DNA of 64,000 nucleotides, taken from the NCBI GenBank assembly GCA_016801845.1, contig CM028923.1, forward strand, positions 16,662,679 through 16,726,678, in the 5' to 3' direction. Origin of the DNA: Polydactylus sextarius. Lineage: Eukaryota; Chordata; Actinopteri; Polynemidae. The notes below the pieces were generated by a model that saw nothing but the letters and a program-made list of their open reading frames with translations, had not been told where the DNA came from and did not search any database. Below, in pieces: positions 55,270 through 64,000 of the stretch. Each line of letters opens with the position of its first letter. Positions within the stretch are counted from its first letter, which is position 1. The translations under genes and the position numbers were made by a program.

Positions 55270-57465
55270 CCACAAATGGACACACGAACCTGTCGACATG
55301 ACCCTGGAACATTACTACAAAATAAAAGCATGACCTTTCCTGCTATAAAACCACTTTTCTTAAACTTAAAGACAAAAAAGGTATGTGAAAAAACTTCAAA
55401 ACAAAAAAAAGTCCAAATCAAAATTGCACAATTTCTACTGAGCTTAGTTTACAACTTTACGTAAACTATGCCATTAGTTATTAGCACTTCTTCCAAAGAG
55501 TCCTGAGTTATAACTCTGTTACAGCTGTAAAAGTAAGTAATTACCAGCGAAAGTAACTGTTGTGTTACTAACCTCTCGATGCTGTCGGCCCCGTCTTTTA
55601 TAAAAGTGCACATATCCCTGTTTCCTGTTGATATCACTTAAGGAACACAGTATGTGTTCCTCTGTTTTTCTTTTCTTATTTTAAATGATGATTAGAACGT
55701 ATAACTGCACACAGGCCTAGTACAAATTGATCATTGATAATAATATTTTTCATACGGTTTCGAGGCTTTTGTATTCCTGCCAATACATACACTGATAGCG
55801 TTGTTGACATAAAATGTATAGTTGTGCTGTAGCTTTTAATAGGATTTTGGTTCATCCCGCTTACCTCTGCGCACAAAAATAGACTTGATTTTGATGAGGA
55901 AAATAGACACAAACACAGATTTCAGTGTGAATCAGGCCTTAGTCAATCAGCATGCCACTCCCTTACCACTTGCTCCAGAAAAAAAAAAAAAAAACTTTGC
56001 AGATTCAGCAACTATAATGCCATTATAACATTGTAATGAATTAGATCACCCATTCTAATCTAAAAGTAACGCTGTTTATTTCTAACACTGTTATTCCCAT
56101 CACTGGTTATTAGTTACATGCAAACCTGCTACGACCTTCAGCATCCAGGTCTTCGATATGTTTCTTCCTCCGTCCAGAAATGTGTTTTCCTCCGTCAGCC
56201 TCCAACACGTCATTGATTTTTGTCACAAATCCACAGCTGAGACATAAATGTGTCCCAAGAATGATCTGAAATGTTATAATCAGAAAACCCCCTACACCTT
56301 AATCTGAGCAGCTGAGTTTACTGTTAATTCAGTTTTACCCTCACACATATTAATGCATTTAAACCTACAGCATCAGTGTCCAAATATCTGTCTGATCTTT
56401 CAGTGTCTGATTTTATTTTATTAGGAATAGTCTTAAATCTTACTAGTTTAGAGCAGAAGTACAATACTGACCGTTCACTCTTCTTTTTTTTAAAAATACA
56501 GATTTTGGATCCAGATGAAGTTTCTGCTCTGCTCTGTTTCATTTCTCAATAAGAACCTTAACAGGTTTTAAAAAGTCTGAAATTTCATGACATTTCCAAA
56601 AACTCAGCGACTCCCAATGGAAAAAGGTAAAAAAAAAAAAAAAATTTTGCAAAATCTAAAAGTCCAGGTCTGGATGATCATGAACCAACAGGCTCTGCCT
56701 TCTGTCCAGGATCCCAGACTCTGCAGACCTGATCCACATGGTCCAGGTCCAGGTCTCAGTCACTGATTGATGACATTTACACTGAAACACCGACGAATCC
56801 TGCTGAGACGTGCTGACAAAAATGTGTATAAACGTCATCAAATTTCACAGTAAAAGCCTCCAGGCAGTTTTGAAAGGCTTAATTTGAAAAAGCTACAAAA
56901 ATGTGTCCAGTTTAATTTCCTTTATCTTTAAAACACCAGTGGAAATTGAGGAATTAAAAGTAAATGAAAATTAATTATAATGATAAATAGACTGTTAATC
57001 TTCTGGTTCCAGTATTAGCTTCTTTGTTTCCTTGTTTTAATGATTTAAGATTAAATATCCTCAAAGTTTTAAACTGTGAGACCTTTATACTGTTCTCTGA
57101 CACTGTTTAATAAAATTTACAAACATGATGTTCAGTAACAGTAACTGTGTGTGTTTAATAAAAGACCTACAGCAGAGTCTGTCGTCTCTGCCTCCCACAG
57201 TTTCTCTTCCTGGAAAACAACATGACGCATCCCCAGTCAGACAGAGTGACTGATGGTTCATCACTTCCCCTGAGGGTGAGGACATCGTCCCCCCACCACT
57301 GTCCTCACAGTAAACCTCAGATCACAGCACAGTGGACAGAACCTGGAGACTCAGGTTCTTCAAACTTATTTCGTAGTCGAGGTTTGGAGGGATTACTGAA
57401 CAGAGACCCCAGAGACAGAGGGTCTATGTAAATTTAGTATTTCACATTTAGAGAAAAGTAAAATT
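55270..57465. other. Non-coding stretch, AT-rich
   Basis: Contains A runs at about 55979-55993 and 56629-56643. No recognised repeat family, exon or RNA gene. Confidence 0.45.
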
Positions 57466-57469
57466 AACT

Positions 57470-57615
57470 ATGAAGAGGTCACAGTGACATTGACCTTTTG
57501 ACCCTTTAACACCAAAGTCTCATCAGTGTATCTTTTCCACGAAATGTGGAGAAATGTCCTTACGATGCTGATGAGATACCGTCTTCATGAGAACAAGACG
57601 ACCATTTGAAAACAA
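57470..57615 (+). repeat. Dispersed repeat, family E ('ggtcacagtgac')
   Basis: 'gaggtcacagtgacattgac' then 'cttttgacc', 'catcagtgtatctt' and 'gatgagataccgtcttcatg' parallels a very common fish repeat with the order 'ggtcacagtgaccttgacc', 'atcagttcatcctt', 'gagatatcgcgttcacgag'. Related copies lie at 59690 and 62095. Confidence 0.6.
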
Positions 57616-57619
57616 CAAC

Positions 57620-59690
57620 AAGTCTGTTGTTGTTTTGCAGTTTGACCTTTTACTTTCTGGCTGTAGCATTGCATCATGGGTGTTTTTCTAAAAGACAAAT
57701 AAATAAGACAAATTGACAAATTACAAACCAGATTTCGTGGAACTTTGAGTTTTTGTTTTGTTTGTCAGTAAACTGATGAAACCAGTGTTTGTCAGAGTGT
57801 TTCCTCAGACTTTTATTGTGAAGGCTGAAGTAAACAAAACCTCGAGAGAACGCCAATGTTGATCAATGATGACCACCTGATGGGCCACGGATCGATCACA
57901 TCAGATTATTGATCAGAGATGTGTTAATGTGCCTCCTGGCTGATCTGAGCGCAGCTGAATGGCAGTGAAATCAAACAGTGGCTGTTGCTGTAACCTGGTC
58001 TCAGAGCTGCAGAGGACACTGCTCTGTACGATCCTCTGCTGTGTCAACAGCCTTAGGTGGAGCAGCTGGAGCGAGGCCAGGCGCTGATCTGCTGATCGGC
58101 CGTTTTACCCCTCGACCCCCCCCCCCTCCCTGGGGGGAGGAGGGGTGCGGATCTGGAGCACATTAGAGGAGCTGAGCCCTAAAGCCGAGCGATCAAGACC
58201 TGGAGTTCCCTTCAGAGGACAGTAAGTCAGTGTATCACAGAATGAACACAGCAACCCAGACACTTCCCACAGACCCCCACACACCCACCAACGCACACCC
58301 ACCCCGTACATAAACATACCACCACACACTCAGGGAAACTCAGCTGAAACAACTCAACAATCAAAATGTTCAGAGACTGTTCTGTGTTCAAACCAATCAC
58401 TAATCAATACACAGCAGCTCTTCTTGTCATCACTTGATGAGCTAAAGGCTGAAGAATATCAGCTCCAAAAGTCAGGGGTTCACCCTCTGGGAACTATGAG
58501 TGTCTGCATTCAATATCAATCCAGAGCAATGTTTTTGATTCTAGTGAAAACTTGAATCAGATGAGGTTTCTGTTCACTACGTGTTGCTTGTGACACAACC
58601 TGAAGAAAAGCTAAACTCTGTTTCTCGTCACAGGTTTAATTCAAATGCAGTTTTAACAGCTGTTGTATCTGAGAACAAAAACTACTTTTCAGTTTTAAGA
58701 TTCAAGTTCTGTTGGTGCTCATAAAAAATGACATTTGAACATCTACTAAACTGATGAAGTTACTTTGCCAAATGGAGCTAAATGTTATACAATCTGTAAA
58801 ATAAATAATACTTGTGTTGTCTTTCAGATACAGTGAATCTAAATACTCATGTACGCGCACGCACACACACGCACACAGAATATAAATGAATCTACTATTC
58901 ATGAGCAATAAACAATTTGGTATGAAGTCATAATTTTATGTACAATTATCCATACACTTATCATTACATTCATTATTCTTCTGTTTTTACGCTATTGTCA
59001 GAAAGATACAGAGGTTTGAATAAATGTCTCATGATGAAGCTGTGGTCCTGCAGAGAGCTGGACTCTGAGGGTCTCACTGTAACACCGCACATTCCCACAG
59101 TAGCACTGGCAGCTATTGTCAACAGGTCGGGGGATTGAAGGTAAACCCTGCTCTCTTTGTTGTGGAGCTGGTATGCGCTGACATCTGGATCAGTGCGCCC
59201 ATCTGTACGGACTGGGTGGGACCGACTCAGGCCACTGCTCCACTGCCTCCCACGGGTCTTAAGACCAATAACAGGCTCCGGGCCAAATGGCCACAGGTGC
59301 TCGCGGTCCTGCAGCGGGCCTCCATCAACAAATAGTCAGATAAGACGGGACTGAGGGAAAAAGGAGATTAGATTCCACCTGATCACCTGCAGCACAGTCT
59401 CAGTGTCCACACATGTTAACAGGCTGAAATAAACTCTCGTTCTCTCTCACACCTTGGTTTGTTCAGAGAATGTGCAGCTGCTGCAGGATGGAGCAGATTT
59501 ATAAAGAACAAGATGACATCAAGGCTGTTTCTGCAAAGTGACGATAGTGATGAATTAGAGCCTGAACTCTTTCTAAAAGGTCTATCACGATTCAGAACAA
59601 GTTACTGAGAAAAATCATTGACAGAAGAAATAATTTGTAGTCTTCAGAATAGTAGTTAATTAGAGGACATGTTTGTGAATTAAGGGTTTG
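57620..59690. other. Unassigned stretch with a C/G hairpin
   Basis: The region 58000-58330 is GC-richer and holds the C11/G6 inverted run. Open frames at 59135-59354 have no recognised product. No other features. Confidence 0.4.
58116..58145. repeat. Inverted C-run / G-run
   Basis: Eleven C, then TCCCT, then six G, AGG and AGGGG. The two halves are mutually complementary enough to fold into a hairpin, and each strand alone is a quadruplex or i-motif candidate. Confidence 0.7.
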
Positions 59691-59880
59691 TGAGGCCACA
59701 GTGACCTTTGACCTTTAACTAGATAAAACTGAATGTTTTTGTGGAGGTGTCCTCAAGTCATTGTGACATAGACCTTTGACCTTATTGTCTGAAATTTGAG
59801 ATTTGTTCATTGTTGAGTCCCAGTGAACATGTGTTATCCCACCATTATTGAGATATCACCGTCAATTTCCATGTTCCAGT
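59690..59880 (+). repeat. Dispersed repeat, family E, with DR1-like sites
   Basis: 'ggccacagtgacctttgacc' then 'gaggtgtcctcaagtcattg', 'gacctttgacctta', 'gagtcccagtgaacatg' and 'ttgagatatcacc', in the order known for this fish repeat. Confidence 0.65.
59702..59714 (-). promoter_or_regulatory. Perfect DR1 nuclear receptor motif inside a repeat
   Basis: TGACCTTTGACCT is, on the minus strand, AGGTCA-A-AGGTCA: two perfect half-sites with one spacer base, the consensus for RXR heterodimers, HNF4 and COUP-TF. It is carried by the dispersed repeat, so a match is expected in many copies and function is not implied. Confidence 0.35.
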
Positions 59881-59882
59881 TT

Positions 59883-59883
<1 letters not shown>

Positions 59884-59945
<62 letters not shown>
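59884..59945. repeat. (AC)n-(AT)n compound microsatellite
   Basis: About seven AC units run into about 24 AT units (59897-59945). The AT part is self-complementary and can extrude a cruciform. Confidence 0.95.
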
Positions 59946-59946
<1 letters not shown>

Positions 59947-61070
59947 CTTTATAGCTAATGAGATTGAATTATTGTATAATGGCTATTAAATGCTGTTAAC
60001 TGTACATTTTGGTAGCATTGTGTTCTTAGAAGAAACACAGCTTTAACAGTTTTTATTTTGTCTATAGTTGGACAACTGCACTGATTCCAGTTATTTGAAA
60101 TATACACTAGGAATATAATTGTATATATATATAATTGACAGTAGCTTTGTAGAAAAGGTGTCAACCACATTTAGCCTAAAAATTAGCCTATTAGGATAGG
60201 AACTTATCTTACCTTTAAATCTGATCATTTTAGCACATTAGTTGTTGTTTTCTGTTAGCATCAAAGTGGATTTTACTCTTTTCTCTTTGGTAATGTTAAA
60301 TTAACCTGGACAGACTTAAGATGTTAGCCTAAATATCAAAAACTTTTAGTAATCTCTAGCATGTTTGTTAATGTTGTCTTTTAGAAGTAAATTAAATTCC
60401 ACCCCATTTTCTTTGCATATTATTAATTTTATAATGCTGACATCCAATAAAGTTAGATTTATTGTATTAACATCAGATCTTTAAATGATGTGTTACTAAT
60501 ATAGAGCATAAAGGTGTTCAATAAGTTAAAGGTGACAGAGAATCAAAAAGCATTTTCACCTGGTCTTTGTTGAAGAACGGTTCCATCCACATTCAGAAAC
60601 ATGTGAAAAGTGCTAGAAATTCTGAACATCTCCTTTTCATAGAAATTCCTCTTTTAGAAATGTCGCTAGAAAATGGCTCAGTTTCAAAAATGATTGTTTG
60701 TGATGTAAAATGTATCTCATTGCCCCCCCACTCTAATTCCATTCCCTCCCTTTCAAAGGTGATTAGCTGTAAAAGATGGTCTGTCTGTGTGAAGCAAGGA
60801 AGTTACATTCAAGTGACAGTACAATCGGTGCTTGCATTACATAATGAGGTTGCCATTTAACACTGAAAATATGACAAATTGGTGAAAACCACGTGTTTAA
60901 AACCCCCACTCTAAAATATCTTTCTGAGAGGTTTTTATGAAGCTTCTGAGGCATTACACATCCAACCAACACTTTATTGTGTATATGTCACAGAACAAAG
61001 ATCAAAACCCTGTTCAACCATTCTCTGTCACCTTTAAATAAGTAATCAGTGTAACTGTAAATAACTCAGT
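59946..61070. other. AT-rich non-coding stretch
   Basis: No recognised feature. A 97-codon plus frame at 60567-60860 starts without ATG context or splice support and has no recognised domain. Confidence 0.45.
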
Positions 61071-61079
61071 GCAGCCTGT

Positions 61080-61330
61080 TTACATAAAGGCTATTAATAC
61101 ATCTGTATGGTTATTTCTCCCAGCATCCTCCTCTGCTGCTGAGTCATGCAAACATCTTTTCACACCACATTCCCATCAAGGGTAGAAATCCCCCCCTGGG
61201 GTCAAATTAGCACCCGGACTTCCCCCGGTAACTAAATGCCTCGTGGCGGGCTGATAAGTTGCAGCTAACAACCCTCAGCTAATCAACACAGGAAGTGAAC
61301 GCTAAAGACATTCACATGCTGTCAGCCACT
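61080..61330. promoter_or_regulatory. Unique block resembling a conserved non-coding element
   Basis: Contains 'gctgagtcatgcaaac' (AP-1 core TGAGTCA with an adjacent POU-like ATGCAAA) near 61138 and 'cagctaatcaac' near 61277 in GC-moderate, repeat-free sequence. Inferred from texture. Confidence 0.25.
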
Positions 61331-61396
61331 CACCAGTTGCCCTTAATCATAGAGTCAGAATATCTGGAGGTGGGGTGCGGTCCAACAGTGACGAGA

Positions 61397-61422
61397 GGGT
61401 GGGGGGTGGGGTGGTGATGGGG
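61397..61422 (+). repeat. G-rich tract, potential G-quadruplex
   Basis: G runs of 3, 6, 4 and 4 with short loops. Confidence 0.6.
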
Positions 61423-62094
61423 TTGTTTTCAGCCCTTCACTTCCTGTCTGGAAGTGTGGATGAGTCGCTGAGCATTGGCCCGAGCAGCTGCCCGTAGAGA
61501 AGAAAGTCCAACGCCACTTTAATTCACAACGTCTTCACCTCCTGATTAACAACCTGCTGGGTTGTGACCTTTTGACTGATATCGGTGTTGACGTTACGAG
61601 ATGAGATGTTCGTGTTAAAGAGTTTTTAAAGTTCACAAAACAAGTAAATTGGTCATAGTCTGCCAGAGTCTTTATGGCTTCGACAAAAATCAAGTTTTTA
61701 AACTTTCAACTGCTTTTTGAAAGTTCTACTCAAACATTTCACTCTTGTAAAGATGAAGTCCTCGAAAGCATGAGTCTGTTCATCTTTCCGTCGTCCACAC
61801 GGTTGAAGCCATCTGGCCAAACCACAACCAAATTGTTGGATCACTTTGAAACAGGTTTCCTGTGACCATTGCCCTCCATATTTGAGCCAAACCCAATCCA
61901 GACTCATAAGAATCCTGGAGATGGTTTAACACCTTGGCCACGAAGATGAGATGGCAGGAAATGAATCAGTGTTTCTGTAACAAAGCCAGTGAGGATCTGT
62001 TTTATAGGAGGTGAGACAGAGTTACAACAGAAAGACCTGACTAGATGTGACCAGAGTAAAACTCACCTGATGTAACACAAAGCAAAAACCTTTG

Positions 62095-62225
62095 ACTATC
62101 GAATTCAATCACTACAATTAGTCAAAGTGAAAATTTGTACCAAATTTCAAATGATTCCCTTGAGTCATTGTTGAGCAATTTCACAAGAATGGGACAAATG
62201 TACAACCCCAAAACACGGTGTGTTC
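62095..62225 (+). repeat. Dispersed repeat, family E, 3' part
   Basis: 'gtgaaaatttgtaccaaatt' then 'gattcccttgagtcattg', 'ttcacaagaatgggac' and 'aaaacacggtg' follow the second half of the same fish repeat (gtgccaaattt ... gttcacgagaatgggacgga). Confidence 0.65.
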
Positions 62226-62441
62226 TGTAACAGATGCTGCTGACGCAGAGAGTAAAAAGTTGTTATTGTGCAGTTATATGAAAATAATTAGAAGAAGCTG
62301 CTCGGAGGTTAAATATGTGACAGTTTAATTAGAGCTAATTAGGCTGGAGTGAGTGCTGTTTAATTTATTAGACCCCCATCATACACTTGTTAGCATATTG
62401 TCAGGAAACAAACATTTTAAGGATAGGAGCTGTTGTGCAGT

Positions 62442-62454
62442 TGACCTCTGACCT
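62442..62454 (-). promoter_or_regulatory. Perfect DR1 nuclear receptor motif
   Basis: TGACCTCTGACCT is AGGTCA-G-AGGTCA on the minus strand, again two perfect half-sites with one spacer. It lies about 220 bases past the family E copy and may be the start of another decayed copy. Confidence 0.3.
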
Positions 62455-62579
62455 CTGTATGAAGCCTGATCGGGTCACAAAGACCCGGTAACCCATCTGA
62501 GGCCTCATTTCTCCATATGATGTCATCCAGTTTAAGTGGAGCTCTTACTTTGTAAAACCTGAGTTGGGGAGCAGCGTTT

Positions 62580-63042
62580 CACCCCGATGACAATGTGTGT
62601 TTTCCATTAAGGCCAAGTCAGTAAAATATTCCCATTCATCGTGTCGCTGACTCGTACACAACCTCCCTTCACCTCAAGCCCGTCGCTCACTGCCTGTTTC
62701 CTTCCTCTCAGAGATTTACTCGGATCTCCTTCAGAGCTGGTAAACCTAAATGAAATCCAAATGGTTTGTTTGTGCGCAGGCCCTCACAACCTCTCTGTAA
62801 ATGTCAGTAGCTGGGTGAGGGGGGGAAACAGGGTCGGAGCTACCGAACACTGCTCTTTTCATTGTGGACTCTTTGTGGCCTCCATTAGCGGTGAAAGTCT
62901 GTGGCTGCAGGCCGATTCAGCTGTCACGTCTGATTGGTGGAACATGACGGCGCCTCAGAAACACTGCTTGCCGCGGAACGTGAACACGTACCGTGCAGGA
63001 AATGAGATGTTGAAGATTTTCACTCAACAATTGGTCGAGTAA
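62580..63042. promoter_or_regulatory. Unique block, open frame of 133 codons, possible conserved element
   Basis: GC-moderate, repeat-free. A plus frame without ATG runs 62641-63042 to TAA but has no recognised domain. Inside it 62712-62739 is bounded by an excellent acceptor ('ctgtttccttcctctcag') and a donor (GCTG|gtaaac), a possible 28-base microexon. Regulatory words such as 'ttccattaaggcc' also occur. Confidence 0.22.
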
Positions 63043-64000
63043 AACCTACAACAACACGATTGCCTGGGGTCAGATTACATTGACAAATCTGTTGCAATAA
63101 CCATGTTTTTAAAAAGTCAGAGGTCTCAGGATCGCCTGATGTTTTACATGTTATTGATAAAATACAGTCTGAGCTGATCTTTACAGGTCATTTGTTCATT
63201 CACACTTTTTATTTCTCTCGCCACTTAGCCATAACCTAGGGAAGTCCTGAGAGACCAGTTGATTAAATAGTTCTCTTCTGTATTTATAATTGAAAAAATA
63301 AGTGAAACATTTTTCATTGAGTTCCTAATTATGTATTTTTCATGCATAAAAGAAAATGTATACAGCCACATCTGATGTCATAAAACCTTCAGCAACAACA
63401 ACAAAAAAAGAACACTAATTCTAATAAAATATGGCATACGTGATGCTACATAACCTGCTGACACATCATGCAAAGTGAATTTAAAAATGACCTAGAAAAA
63501 AAAACAGTAGCCTCACATTTTTCACATTTAGCCATCATATTTAAAATTACTTTAAATTAGTCACCAGAATCTTTTCTTTCCCATCACTTATTTGTCTCGG
63601 CTCTCGTAGAAATGTTTCAACACTTAAAAAGAACAAAAACTGTTGCTGTGTCTCAGTTATCACCGGTTGTTGTTGATCTTTTGTAACTCTCATGTTGATG
63701 CCATGGTTCAGTATATAGAACATCCACAGAACTTCAACGTTGTCATCCATGAACAATCCAACTGACCTGTAAGACAGGTCATGTGAGACAGATGCCGCTG
63801 TCAGAGATTAGTCTTTATTAGAGTCTTACATAAGTCTGGAGTCCAACAAACTACTGTTGTTAATTACAACAAATTATTAATGACCCAGTTCTTCCCTGGA
63901 AGACTGATCTCTGCAGTCTGGTCAATTATTCCAGGAAACAGATGCTGAACTTCTGATTCATCAGCCATTAAAAGAGTTTTTTTACACCCTGTCAGTGAGG
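63043..64000. other. Unassigned AT-rich non-coding stretch
   Basis: No exon, RNA gene or recognised repeat in the last kilobase. Confidence 0.45.

Noticed and set aside
55062..55421. 119-codon minus-strand frame with QQQQQQ and CDVCDV
   Set aside because: It is produced by adjacent CTG and 9-bp tandem repeats whose unit lengths are multiples of three.
1..64000. Endogenous retrovirus or full-length autonomous transposon
   Set aside because: No gag, pol or env blocks and no transposase frame were seen; the only reverse transcriptase motifs are of LINE type and fragmentary.
1..64000. CRISPR arrays, operons, prokaryotic or phage genes
   Set aside because: Repeat structure, intron signals and LINE/SINE relics are those of a vertebrate nuclear genome; the tandem repeats have no unique spacers.

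Overview
The window reads as nuclear DNA of a vertebrate, most likely a ray-finned fish. This is inferred from dense CA/GT and trinucleotide microsatellites, spliceosomal-type intron signals, and decayed relics of repeat families typical of teleosts: L2-type and RTE-type LINEs, a tRNA-like short interspersed element, and short non-autonomous DNA transposons. There are no operons, bacterial genes, rRNAs or canonical tRNAs. No open reading frame belongs to a protein I recognise outside LINE reverse transcriptases. The window is best read as a gene-poor intergenic or intronic stretch.

Possible host exons are few and all are on the + strand. The best is a pair in which a 62-nt exon (29537-29598) joins in phase to a terminal exon (30389-30630 coding, AATAAA at 30688). 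A second phase-compatible set is 13430-13555, a 36-nt microexon at 13788-13823, and a terminal-looking exon at 16289-16411. Weaker candidates are a two-exon 45-codon ORF (3001-3369), a first-exon-like ORF ending at a strong donor (6500-6816), a GC-rich exon-like block (41853-41949) and a terminal-looking exon (40182-40269). None was checked by homology, so confidence is low to moderate.

Mobile elements. Three L2-like reverse transcriptase relics lie at 7340-8060 (-), 24640-24800 (+) and 53380-53880 (-). All three have lost the YADD active site, and further L2-like LINE 3' tails lie at 21875, 27575 and 41330. An RTE-type LINE has left one reverse transcriptase piece (46918-47112, +), which keeps YADD, and six fragments of its C-terminal coding region (440, 17870, 37355, 43735, 44600, 48305). 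There are also copies of a DNA-transposon-like family (11265, 12985, 48826), a 106-bp element with terminal inverted repeats (15861-15966), a tRNA-like SINE (22868-23100) and a family carrying 'tgacctttgacc' (57470, 59690, 62095).

Simple repeats include very long CA/GT tracts (36568-36692, 44267-44399), an AT tract (59897-59945), a 10-bp minisatellite (38152-38254), a 20-bp minisatellite (52731-52882) and several G-runs able to form quadruplexes. Several GC-moderate, repeat-free blocks rich in homeodomain- or octamer-like words (about 17120, 26800, 45650, 50580, 54690, 61080, 62580) are the most plausible conserved regulatory elements. I found no coherent new molecular system.
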